The notes below the pieces were generated by a model. That model was given only the letters and a program-made list of their open reading frames with translations, ran no database searches and was not told the origin of the DNA. This document shows positions 16,079 to 25,016 of a stretch of 35,630 nt of DNA, piece after piece. Numbering within the stretch: the first letter of the stretch is position 1; each line of letters starts with the position of its first letter. Origin of the DNA: an uncultured Desulfobacteraceae bacterium (GTDB lineage Bacteria; Desulfobacterota; Desulfobacteria; Desulfobacterales; Desulfatirhabdiaceae); contig CAIVVZ010000509.1 in assembly GCA_903909505.1 (NCBI GenBank), forward strand, positions 1 through 35,630, in the 5' to 3' direction. Position numbers and translations under genes: made by a program.

Positions 16079-19000
16079 CAGATTTGTTCCATCAATGAGG
16101 AAGTTAATGCGCTGGTTGAACCATCATCCAGCACTTTTCTAACCATTGTGGCCAGATCCCCTGTTGCCACGGGCTTCTTTAAAAACCCCTTGATACCAAT
16201 GGTCCTGGCGTGATTCTCATCGGTTTCATCGCTGAACCCCGTGCATAGAATAATCGGAATCCCCGGCCTGATCGAAATCAATTCCCTGGCAAGTTGTTCC
16301 CCGGTCATATTCGGCATGCCCCGATCGCTGATCACCAGATCAAATTTTGACGGGTTGGCTCTAAAAGTATCCAAGGCATCTGGGCTGCTCGTCCGGACAG
16401 TTACCTGATAACCCAGCCTCTCGAGCATCATCTGCAACATTTTAGCAATCGGCGCTTCATCATCTACCAGCAGAATGCTTTCACTACCTGTCGGATGTTT
16501 TTTGGAACCAGCGGCAGCCTTGATGTTCCTGGCATCTTCAAGAAGGGGCAAATATACATGAAAGGCAGTTCCTTTGCCGATCTCGCTGTAGACCCGTATA
16601 TCCCCGTCGTGTTCCTTCACAATGCCATGGACAACTGAAAGCCCCAGTCCCGTGCCCTTTCCCTGCTCTTTTGTAGTAAAGTAAGGATCGAATATTTTAT
16701 CAATAACGGTCTGATCGATTCCGATTCCCGTATCTGATATGGTGATGCATGCGTATTTGCCTGGTTTCATCAATATGTCATGCAGATCATCTTTTTCAAA
16801 TACCCTCTCTTTCAGTTCAATATCAATTGCTCCGCCTTTTGCCTCAACCGCATGATTCGCATTGGTGATCAGGTTCATGGCTATCTGGTGCACCTGCGTG
16901 GGATCGGCTGATACCAAACCACAGTCAGCGTTGATATGACTTTTGATTTCGATATTTGCCGGTATTGTAGACCGGACCAACTTCAATACCTCTTTCAGAA
17001 CGGACTGAATCCGGATGGGCAATTTCTGGGGCTTAGATTGACGGCTGAAAGCAAGGATCTGTTTGACCAGCTCGCTGCCCCGAATAGCGGATTTATGGAT
17101 TTGTTCAATGCTTTCATGTGCAGGGTTGTCCGGTGGAATCTCATCCAGCAGCATCTCAGAAAGGCCGCTGATCGGGAATAATATATTGTTCAGATCATGG
17201 GCAATGCCGCCGGCAAGAGATCCAATAGCTTCCATTTTCTGTGCCTGCAGAAGCCTGACTTCCAGTCTGGTTTTCTGCTCCTCGGCCTGCACACGGTCGG
17301 TGATATCCGCTATGGTGACAAGAACCTGCCTGCCCTCTGTAGATTGTACGAGTGTGGTGGATACGAGAATATCAAGCATGACTCTGACACCGTCTGAAAG
17401 GATACCCAGCTGTCCCCTGCCTTCATAGATCGGTTCACCCGTTTCAAAAGTTTGCATCACCCGGCTTCGCACGGGGCAGAATTCGCACACATCGTTTTGA
17501 CCGCATCCCCGCCCATCGAATGAATTCAGGCATCCAAATACTTCACCTCCGAGCAGGCCGAGCAGTTCGCCCTTGCTCCTGCCGGTGAACTGCACACCTT
17601 TACGGTTAATGTCGGTAACCCGCCCCTCTTCTGTCACGAGCATCATGATGTACGGTGAGCTCTCGAAAACATTTTCAAGAACGCGAGTTTTGGTTATAAG
17701 CGCCTCTTCTGCCTGTTTGCGCTCTGTAATATCAATGAAAATAGAGGCGAACTGCTTGGGAGCAGGTTTGAAGGCCGTTACCTGGAAATATTTCTTCAGA
17801 TCGACGGAGTAGTTCTCGAAGAAAATAGGGTTGCCGCTAAGAGCCACATTCCCATAAGTTTCAATCCAGTGACGCTCAATGCCCGGCAGAATCTCCAAAG
17901 CGGTCTTACCCGTTATTTCATCAGCCTTCAGACCGGTCATGCGCTCAAAAGCCGGGTTGACGGCCAGAAATCTGTAATTAACCGGATTTTCCGCCTCATC
18001 ACAGATGATCTCATGCAGGGCAAAGCCGTCCAGCATCTCCCGGAACAGCATCTTGTAATCCTGCTCAGCCCGCTTGAGATTGGTGATGTCAAGCAAAACA
18101 CCGTTCCAGCAGATACTCCCATCAGGCAAAGCACTCGGGCTTGAAACTCCGCGCAGCCATTTTATAGTCCCTGTTTTTCCAACAATCCTGAACTCACGTT
18201 CCCATTGGGTTAGCGAACTGGCGGATTCCGCGATGGAAGGCCACATCCCTTCCACATCATCGGGGTGTACATCTTCAAATAACAGCAAGGCATTTTGCAG
18301 TTCCGATATAGGTCGTTCTAAGAGAGAAACCGCTCCTTCGCTCATGAATGGAATCTCATAAACGCCGTCCGGACGTTTGACAAACTGGTAGATTGCGCCG
18401 GGAATACTGGATGCTACCGCACGGAACCGTTCCTCACTGGCTCGCAGGGCATCTTCAGCCTGACGTCGTGACAGGGTGACGGCCAGGCTGTCGGCCATTC
18501 TTTCAAAATGTTCAATCAGAACCGGGCTGAAACGATTCGGGCGGTGGTCATTGAATTGAAGCAAACCATAAACTTGGTCGCCCGTACGAAGGGGGATCAG
18601 TGCCACCGATTCGTATCCCATGCCGTTACACCGGTTGCGAGTACGTGCCTGACGGTCAGCTGCTGTGGTGCTGGCGAGAAGAGCCGTGGTGGTGTTGGAC
18701 CAGAAGCTTCCGTGGGCAGTAAAGAATGGCTTTGCGGCATCAAAGCGGCCGCAAAGGATGTTGCCGCACATGCACTCAAGTATGGGGCTGCCTTTTCCAT
18801 CACGCAGAATTTTACCGTCAGGGCCATACGCGCAGAGGTGTTTTTCGGCTTCAACAAATGAAGGTGGGAATCCCCGTGTTTCGAAATACGGAAAATCGTC
18901 GCCTTCTTGCAGGCGGATACCGACGGCCTCACATCCAGACCAGCCTTGCAGGGAAACGGTCAGCTCCGACATGCGTTTGCGAAAATCGCCTGGCGTATTG

Positions 19001-19611
19001 ATCAGCACAATCAATCGTGCAGTCAAATCACGCTCATCCTCCTGAAACTTGCGTTTGGTAATGTCGCTTATCACGATGCGGAACAAAGGAGAACTGTCGG
19101 CATCCCGTGCAGTACTACATGACAAATGCGCCCAGAATGTCGTTCCGTCGTTTTTCACCATTCGCAGGTCAGATGCGTCATGTCCTCCGGTCTCAAGGAG
19201 TTGTTTGCGATGGAGGTAGTAAATGTCCTGGTCATCGGGAAAGATATAGCGGGAAAGTGGTTGTTTGACCAGTGCGCTCCGGGCTAAGCCCAGCAGTGTA
19301 GCGATGGTGAGGTTGGCCTCCAGGATCAGCCCCTTTTCAGATAGGGTACAATAGCCTACAGGCGCCAGGTCATAAAGATCGAAATAGCGCGTCCGTACGA
19401 ATTCCAGTTCAACTTGCGCCGTTCGCAATTCCTCGTTCTGCATCTCCAACTCGATCTGATGCACCTGCAGTTCATGAAGCACCTTCTGAATTTCTTCGGG
19501 AGACAGGGTCTTGAGGTTTTCAAGTGAAAAAGGCGCTTTTTCCTGAAAGATTTCTTCGGCCTGTCTGCGCAATTCAACTGCGTCAAAGGTTCGGTTATCC
19601 TTGCTTATCAT
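16078..19611 (-). CDS. Multi-PAS, cysteine-GAF hybrid sensor histidine kinase
   Basis: The 1177-residue soluble hybrid kinase comprises an N-terminal coiled coil (about 35-75), PAS 1 (about 75-190), a GAF domain (about 195-385) carrying Cys260, Cys280, Cys282, Cys287 and Cys328, PAS 2 (about 390-515), PAS 3 (about 517-632), PAS 4 (about 640-775) with a cysteine group at 694, 703, 709 and 712, HisKA with His805 in GGIAHDLNN, HATPase_c (DTGIGI about 960; GKGTGLGLS about 985) and a receiver with Asp1096 in ISDRGMP. The cysteine sets suggest redox or metal sensing, but no bound cofactor can be read from sequence. The start ATG has GGGAG 9-10 nt upstream. The gene is followed with an ATGA overlap by the dCache-HAMP-PAS gene. 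The kinase and receiver portion is close to that of the left-edge kinase and of the kinase at 29722-34386. Confidence 0.92.
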   Translation of the reverse strand: MISKDNRTFDAVELRRQAEEIFQEKAPFSLENLKTLSPEEIQKVLHELQVHQIELEMQNEELRTAQVELEFVRTRYFDLYDLAPVGYCTLSEKGLILEANLTIATLLGLARSALVKQPLSRYIFPDDQDIYYLHRKQLLETGGHDASDLRMVKNDGTTFWAHLSCSTARDADSSPLFRIVISDITKRKFQEDERDLTARLIVLINTPGDFRKRMSELTVSLQGWSGCEAVGIRLQEGDDFPYFETRGFPPSFVEAEKHLCAYGPDGKILRDGKGSPILECMCGNILCGRFDAAKPFFTAHGSFWSNTTTALLASTTAADRQARTRNRCNGMGYESVALIPLRTGDQVYGLLQFNDHRPNRFSPVLIEHFERMADSLAVTLSRRQAEDALRASEERFRAVASSIPGAIYQFVKRPDGVYEIPFMSEGAVSLLERPISELQNALLLFEDVHPDDVEGMWPSIAESASSLTQWEREFRIVGKTGTIKWLRGVSSPSALPDGSICWNGVLLDITNLKRAEQDYKMLFREMLDGFALHEIICDEAENPVNYRFLAVNPAFERMTGLKADEITGKTALEILPGIERHWIETYGNVALSGNPIFFENYSVDLKKYFQVTAFKPAPKQFASIFIDITERKQAEEALITKTRVLENVFESSPYIMMLVTEEGRVTDINRKGVQFTGRSKGELLGLLGGEVFGCLNSFDGRGCGQNDVCEFCPVRSRVMQTFETGEPIYEGRGQLGILSDGVRVMLDILVSTTLVQSTEGRQVLVTIADITDRVQAEEQKTRLEVRLLQAQKMEAIGSLAGGIAHDLNNILFPISGLSEMLLDEIPPDNPAHESIEQIHKSAIRGSELVKQILAFSRQSKPQKLPIRIQSVLKEVLKLVRSTIPANIEIKSHINADCGLVSADPTQVHQIAMNLITNANHAVEAKGGAIDIELKERVFEKDDLHDILMKPGKYACITISDTGIGIDQTVIDKIFDPYFTTKEQGKGTGLGLSVVHGIVKEHDGDIRVYSEIGKGTAFHVYLPLLEDARNIKAAAGSKKHPTGSESILLVDDEAPIAKMLQMMLERLGYQVTVRTSSPDALDTFRANPSKFDLVISDRGMPNMTGEQLARELISIRPGIPIILCTGFSDETDENHARTIGIKGFLKKPVATGDLATMVRKVLDDGSTSALTSSLMEQI

Positions 19612-19708
19612 TATGAGTCTCTCCCAACCGTTTTCACTCCGAATCGGATTGACCTACTTTCTCGAAGGCGGGTTATCAGATATTGTCAACGCGTACGTCT
19701 TATTGATC

Positions 19709-19729
19709 TTTTCGAGTTATGCTTACTTG
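19709..19729 (-). repeat. 21-nt shared upstream element, copy A
   Basis: Plus-strand TTTTCGAGTTATGCTTACTTG matches the copy at 29643-29663 at 19 of 21 positions. Both lie in the leader region about 70-120 nt before a hybrid kinase start (19611 and 29570). It could be a shared promoter or operator, or a leftover of duplication. No clear -10/-35 pair can be drawn around it. The 205-nt gap 19612-19816 holds no gene. Confidence 0.4.
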
Positions 19730-19780
19730 CACATATTGTTGAGTCTGGTCATCTTTAAGGTTACGATTGGTATGGTTAAG

Positions 19781-19858
19781 ATTTTCGGACCACCCAAAAC
19801 TCAAGAATATGGATAACTATGCATGAGAGGAGCTTTTTGACTCATCCAGCACCTCCCG
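19781..19858 (-). repeat. Repeated gene-tail segment, copy A
   Basis: This segment covers the last codons of the tandem Cache_2 kinase (tail LDESKSSSHA), its stop TAG and about 35 nt downstream. It matches 34444-34507 through the stop and the GTTATCC..TTTTGA..GGTCC downstream stretch, and 29712-29760 through the tail and GTTATC. It marks duplication or recombination of receiver ends between kinases. Confidence 0.5.
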
Positions 19859-22636
19859 CAACTTGGCTGCCAGGTCCTGCTTTGAGAACGGCTTGTGAAT
19901 AAAATGCACCCCCTTATCCAATACGCCATGGTGGGCAATCACGTTGGCAGTATAACCCGACATATACAGGCATTTTAGATTCGGATTTAATTGTAACAGC
20001 TTTTCAGCAAGATTCCGACCACTCATCTCCGGCATAACCACGTCAGTCATGAGCAGATCAATCCGACTGGAATACGATTGGCTGATGCTAATGGCTTGGT
20101 CCGGCGTGGAGGCAGTTAAAACAGTGTAACCAAGACGTTCAAGCATCATCGATGTCATCGTCAGGATTGCTTTTTCATCCTCCACCAATAAGATGGTTTC
20201 GTTGCCCGTGGCGGCTACCCCCGATGAAACCATTTTTTGTTCCCATTCATCCGTTTCCACATGCCGGGGCAGGTATATCTTAAATGTCGTTCCTTGATCC
20301 GGTTCGCTGTAAACGTTAATAAAGCCACTGTTCTGTTTGACAATACCATAAACTGTAGCCAGCCCAAGGCCGCTGCCTTTGCCTACCTCTTTTGTGGAAA
20401 AAAATGGTTCGAAAATGCTGCCCAGTAGTTCCTTGTCCATGCCGCAGCCGTTGTCGCTTACGGCCAGCATGACATAATCGCCGGGGACAAAGCCGAAGTG
20501 ATCGGCGCAATAGGTTTCGTCAAAAGAGACAGTACCTGTCTCGATAGTGACTTTGCCTGCATCCGCAATGGAATCCCTGGCATTGACACAAAGGTTGGCC
20601 AGTATCTGGTCGATCTGGGAAGGGTCCAGCTTGACCGGCCACAGGTTTTTGCCAGGAAGCCAAGCAAGATCGATGTTCTCGCCAATGAGCCGCCGCAGCA
20701 TCTTTAACATCCCTTCCAAAGTTTCGTTCAGGTCGAGCACCTTGAGGGCAATGGTCTGCTTGCGGGCAAAGGCCAGCAGTTGCCGGGTAAGATCGGCGGA
20801 GCGATTGGCCGCCTTACGGATTTCCTGTAGATTGGCATGAAGCGGATCGGTCTGTTCTACCTGGTCAAGGGTCAACTCCGCATAGCCGAGGATAATTCCC
20901 AGCATATTGTTGAAATCATGAGCCACCCCGCCCGCCAGTCGGCCCGCCGATTCCATCTTTTGGACCTGGATAAACTGTTCCTGTATCTTTTTTTGTTCGG
21001 TGATGTCGTTGAATGTAACGATAAGATTGCCAGGAAGAAATGTCGCATAGAGTTCGCAAATGCGAACGGAACCATCTTTGCAGGTAATCCGGTATTCACC
21101 AGTATTAACGGGCTGGCCGGATTCGCGGGCTATTTCCAGAAAAGGTTTCCATCTTTCAATCACTTCTCGCCTGTAATCCGGATCAGGGTAGGCAATCTCA
21201 TACCACTTCTGTGCCGTGGGCGCAGTATGTCCAAAAAGCGTAAGAGCGCTACGGCTCCAGAAATATATCTTGTCATCGTGCAAATCTACAACTGCCGTTG
21301 GGAAAGGAGTCGCATCAAGGGTGGCACGCAATTTGTTTTCGCTCGATACCAAATCCGTTTCCGCCTGCTTTCGTTCGGCGAGCATCTTGTTAGCATATTC
21401 AGCAATCTGGTCAAACTCAGCAAATCTAATCTCGTGTCGGTCGATTTCTTGATCAGAGTGTGCAGTCCTTCCAAAATATGAGATAAAAAAATTGATATCC
21501 TTCTTGAGTCTTCGGTTCAACAAATTTAAAAAAAACAGCAAAAGTCCACAGATTCCCACAACTATCAGGACATATTGAACTATTTTCGCTTTTATCTGGT
21601 TGGTTAATTCGGCTTGCATCAAAGCAACATCCGTTTCTATGTCATCAAGGTATACTCCGGCACCAACAAGCCATTGTAAATCCGGCATCCCGTAAACAAA
21701 AGATGTTTTTGGCGATTTTTTGTCCGAGTTGGTCAATTTCATCCAGGAATAATAAATGTAATCCCCTTCTGGTTTTAGAGCCGCAATCTGCTCCTTTTCA
21801 AAAATATCTTTCATTTTTTCAGGATCGTCATTGAAAACTTCCCATAGCTTTTTTGTTCCAGAAAACATCTTTCCATTTGAAACCAACGCATCCCCATTTA
21901 AATTGTTAACAAAAAGATATCCTTCTATTCCAAATCTAATTCTGCTGATAGTCGAGAGAAGGTCTTCCTTAATTCCATTTTCAACATCATCAACATACAA
22001 ACCCGTGCCGATAAAAAAGTCATACGGCTCAAACCGCTTGATATAAGATATTTTCTTAAAGTCTTTTCCTGCCGACGCCGGCTTTGTCCACTGGTATTCA
22101 TAAAAGCCTTCGCCGGATTGCTTAGCTATTTCAATCATATCTTCGATGACATATTTGCCATGTGTATCCTGTGTTTCAAGCAGATTTAAACCTTCCATTT
22201 CAGGTTTATCGGCAAATAGCATCTCAACGCCATCCATGCGAGTCGCGAAATAGTAGCCGCTTCCGTTTTCAAATCGGATGGGTCTCAACGCATCCATGAT
22301 CATTTTTTGAATTTCGGCCTTACTTGCGGTGGCCTGGTTCTGTTGATAAATATTTTGAGCAATAGAATAAGCCTCATCAATCCTCGATTTGATCTTCCTC
22401 CGGGTCAACCCCTCACTTTGCGCCTTTTCATTACGAATCAGATCGACAACACGAATGACCTCCTGTTTTATTGTTTCTTTCTGATGGTCGATGTAATCAG
22501 CGCGAATTTGTTTTGCCCGAGAACTTAAATCACTATAAGATCGGATAATATCGATAGTGACAAAAATTGCACCAAACCCGACAAGGAATAGAATCCCCCA
22601 CGCCCGAATAAGCGTAATAATATTATTTTTATTCAT
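19817..22636 (-). CDS. Tandem Cache_2 PAS hybrid sensor histidine kinase
   Basis: Counting from the ATG at 22636 (939 residues): TM 1 (about 6-30), two Cache_2-type periplasmic modules (about 35-220 and 222-340, each ending GTGLYVDD / GAGVYLDD), TM 2 (about 350-374), a HAMP-like linker (about 375-420), PAS (about 430-550), HisKA with His573 in GGVAHDFNN, HATPase_c (DNGCGM, GKGSGLGLA) and a receiver with Asp865 in MTDVVMP. The architecture is the same as the left-edge kinase, but the core sequence belongs to a different branch. The frame stays open to an ATG at 22714, which adds 26 mostly hydrophobic residues. I prefer 22636 because TM 1 then sits at the N-terminus as in the left-edge relative, though neither start has a strong ribosome binding site. 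A ligand such as a small organic acid is typical of Cache_2; the real ligand is unknown. Confidence 0.88.
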   Translation of the reverse strand: MNKNNIITLIRAWGILFLVGFGAIFVTIDIIRSYSDLSSRAKQIRADYIDHQKETIKQEVIRVVDLIRNEKAQSEGLTRRKIKSRIDEAYSIAQNIYQQNQATASKAEIQKMIMDALRPIRFENGSGYYFATRMDGVEMLFADKPEMEGLNLLETQDTHGKYVIEDMIEIAKQSGEGFYEYQWTKPASAGKDFKKISYIKRFEPYDFFIGTGLYVDDVENGIKEDLLSTISRIRFGIEGYLFVNNLNGDALVSNGKMFSGTKKLWEVFNDDPEKMKDIFEKEQIAALKPEGDYIYYSWMKLTNSDKKSPKTSFVYGMPDLQWLVGAGVYLDDIETDVALMQAELTNQIKAKIVQYVLIVVGICGLLLFFLNLLNRRLKKDINFFISYFGRTAHSDQEIDRHEIRFAEFDQIAEYANKMLAERKQAETDLVSSENKLRATLDATPFPTAVVDLHDDKIYFWSRSALTLFGHTAPTAQKWYEIAYPDPDYRREVIERWKPFLEIARESGQPVNTGEYRITCKDGSVRICELYATFLPGNLIVTFNDITEQKKIQEQFIQVQKMESAGRLAGGVAHDFNNMLGIILGYAELTLDQVEQTDPLHANLQEIRKAANRSADLTRQLLAFARKQTIALKVLDLNETLEGMLKMLRRLIGENIDLAWLPGKNLWPVKLDPSQIDQILANLCVNARDSIADAGKVTIETGTVSFDETYCADHFGFVPGDYVMLAVSDNGCGMDKELLGSIFEPFFSTKEVGKGSGLGLATVYGIVKQNSGFINVYSEPDQGTTFKIYLPRHVETDEWEQKMVSSGVAATGNETILLVEDEKAILTMTSMMLERLGYTVLTASTPDQAISISQSYSSRIDLLMTDVVMPEMSGRNLAEKLLQLNPNLKCLYMSGYTANVIAHHGVLDKGVHFIHKPFSKQDLAAKLREVLDESKSSSHA

Positions 22637-22775
22637 CGTCACCATAACTTCATGTCTTAAAAATAAAGAACATGTCTGGAATGTTAATAACACAAATGGT
22701 TTTGATTCGGACATTTTTGTTATCCATAAAAAACCGTGAAAACCTGTATGTTCGGCGATATCAACGCATGAAACA

Positions 22776-24938
22776 CTATTTCTTGTTCGCCATCACACGA
22801 TTGATCGTGTCGCTAAGCCCCTTGCGCTGATATGGCTTGCCCAGGAATGCATTAGGGCATTCAGGATGTTCGCCTGCCATAACCTGTGCCTCGTCGTAGC
22901 CGCTGGACAGGATCACCGGGATATCCGGCGACAGTTTGCGCAGAGCAGCCAGTGTTTCCCAGCCGTCCATGCGCGGCATCGTTAAATCGGAGAGAACGAA
23001 GCGGATCTTATCCTGATGCTGCTTGAATACCTCCACGGCCTCAACGCCATCTTTTGCTTCAAGTACCTTATATCCAATGCGAGTGAGCATCATTTTGGCC
23101 ATGTTGCGGACCTGCTCCTCGTCTTCGATCAAAAGCACCGTTCCGCCGTCTTCAATTATGGATGTTTTATCTGTTTTACCAGTCTGTTGCGCTTCTGGCA
23201 TGGCAGTCAAGTCATGCCGGCAAGGGAGTTCCTCAGTTGATACCGGTAAAAAGACCCGAAAGGTACTTCCCCGTCCCGGTTCACTCTCTACCGTGACTCC
23301 ACCGCCATGCGCTTGTACAATCCCCAGTACTACGGACAGTCCCATACCTCGGCCGATGAATTTTGTGGTAAAAAAAGGATCGAAGAGTTTCTCGATATCC
23401 TTATCTGCAATCCCGGAGCCAGCATCAGTAACTTCCAGACATGCATAAGGAACCTCCTTCGGCTGCCAGTTGATGGGAAATCGTTTGGAGTCGGGAATCT
23501 CCGCAATAGAAACCATTTTTACGGCCAAGCCAATGGTTTCTCGGCTCTCGTTATCGGCCTCCCAAGCATTGTTGACCAGGTTGGTCAGAACCTGCTGTAT
23601 CTGGCCTGTATTGCCACGAATGACCGGACCGGAAGCGGGAAGTTCGGCCTTGATTTTCACGCCTTTCAAGGCAGTGATCTGAAGCAGGGTCAGGTTTTGA
23701 CGGCAAACTGCAGACAAGTCCAAGAGTTCATATTTGCCGGGCGTTTGTCCCTGGTAGGCCAGCATCAGACCGGCTACATCTGCAGCATTGCGGGCTGCCT
23801 TCAGCGCTTCCGACAAGGTCTCCGAACCCAAGGGCAGATCGTCCATGGCCATTTCCAGGTTCCCTATGACGACCTGAAGTAGGTTATTAAAATTGTGGGC
23901 GACAGCTCCGGCCATACGTCCCAGACTTTCAGCCTTTTGCAACTGCAGTCCCCGCCATTCCAATTGTCGGCGTTCCTCTTCCAAATTTATGCGCTCGGTG
24001 ATGTCCGCAACGCTTCCCAGAAAATAGAGCGGGTTGCCGTCAGCGTCACGGATCAGACCGGCGCTAAGCAACCCATAAACCGTGTGCCCGGTTTTATCGA
24101 TAAACTGTTTCTCCATGCAGAAATGGTCGATCTTGCCTGTGCCAAGCTGTTGATGCTTTTCGATGTTATTCTCGATGACGTCAGGATGGGTGATATCCCG
24201 AAGGTGCTTGCCGATCAACTCCTCTTCACGGTAACCGAGCATGCGGCAATAAGCATCGTTTGCGCTTTCGATTCGAAACTCCAGGGAAATGCGAGCTACC
24301 CCGATAGGCATATGCACGTAAATCTGCCGGAATCTTGCCTCGCTCTCCCGCAGAGCCTCCTCCGCCCGCTTGCGCTCAATAGCAATGGCCACCTGGTCGG
24401 CAACAGAAACCATGATATCCATGTCGGTTTTATCATAGCACATCGGGTCATGATAACTTTGTACCGCCATGACGCCGATGATCTCATCCCGGGCTTTCAA
24501 GGGGGCACCCATCCAGGTTTCAGCGGGGGTGCAGCCAGGTTTTATCAAACTGCTTCCGGACAGAATGGGCAATCTTTCTGCTTTGGTCATAAAAACAGGG
24601 CGTCCGGTTCGGATGACCTCCGCTGTTAGTGAGGCCGATCTGCTGACTTCAATAACCGGGGGATAGCACTCATCTACGGAATCAACTCGGTAAGGAAACG
24701 TGACGCTGTCTTTCTTTTCATCATATATTGCAATAAAAAAATTGGTTGTGTCGATGATGGAACCCAGCGCCAGATGAATCGTTGGGAATAATTCGTCCAG
24801 ACTGGATGCCGTGCTGACGGCCGCGGATATTTTGAACAGTGTATGATTGATCTCTTCAAAACGCTTCCGATGAGCCGATTCATTCTCCAACATTGCTATT
24901 CTCTGCTCTAAAGCTTCATAAGTCGGTTTCTCAGCCAT
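22776..24938 (-). CDS. GAF-PAS hybrid histidine kinase with HNFNN box
   Basis: The 720-residue soluble hybrid kinase has a leader (MAEKPTYEALEQRIAMLE), a GAF domain (about 30-190), PAS (about 200-315), HisKA with His348 in AVAHNFNNLL, HATPase_c (about 430-560) and a receiver (about 600-715) with Asp651 in LSDLTMPRMDGW and Lys in GKPY. Two deviations stand out: Asn replaces the usual acidic residue after the phosphoacceptor, and the ATPase G1 box reads DAGSGI rather than DTGxGI. Both may be tolerated but deserve notice. The start at 24938 has AAGGA 8 nt upstream; the ATG at 24947 would be too close to it. It is a close paralogue of the kinase at 10264-12321, sharing the RFPI(D/N)WQ segment before the G1 box and the receiver. 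A downstream gap of 61-139 nt leads to the Cache_2 kinase. Confidence 0.9.
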   Translation of the reverse strand: MAEKPTYEALEQRIAMLENESAHRKRFEEINHTLFKISAAVSTASSLDELFPTIHLALGSIIDTTNFFIAIYDEKKDSVTFPYRVDSVDECYPPVIEVSRSASLTAEVIRTGRPVFMTKAERLPILSGSSLIKPGCTPAETWMGAPLKARDEIIGVMAVQSYHDPMCYDKTDMDIMVSVADQVAIAIERKRAEEALRESEARFRQIYVHMPIGVARISLEFRIESANDAYCRMLGYREEELIGKHLRDITHPDVIENNIEKHQQLGTGKIDHFCMEKQFIDKTGHTVYGLLSAGLIRDADGNPLYFLGSVADITERINLEEERRQLEWRGLQLQKAESLGRMAGAVAHNFNNLLQVVIGNLEMAMDDLPLGSETLSEALKAARNAADVAGLMLAYQGQTPGKYELLDLSAVCRQNLTLLQITALKGVKIKAELPASGPVIRGNTGQIQQVLTNLVNNAWEADNESRETIGLAVKMVSIAEIPDSKRFPINWQPKEVPYACLEVTDAGSGIADKDIEKLFDPFFTTKFIGRGMGLSVVLGIVQAHGGGVTVESEPGRGSTFRVFLPVSTEELPCRHDLTAMPEAQQTGKTDKTSIIEDGGTVLLIEDEEQVRNMAKMMLTRIGYKVLEAKDGVEAVEVFKQHQDKIRFVLSDLTMPRMDGWETLAALRKLSPDIPVILSSGYDEAQVMAGEHPECPNAFLGKPYQRKGLSDTINRVMANKK

Positions 24939-25016
24939 TGAGTTCATCCTTTAATTGCCTTCACGTCAGGGAAACGACATCCGCCTGCCCGGACGCTTGG
25001 ACGCTTACGTCGGCAC

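Noticed and set aside
19684..19689. TTGACA-like -35 box upstream of the 1177-residue kinase
   Set aside because: No TATAAT-like sequence is found 16-18 nt downstream on the same strand.
24991..25006. Tandem GGACGCTT GGACGCTT
   Set aside because: Two 8-bp units only; likely chance or slippage in an intergenic gap, with no further copies.
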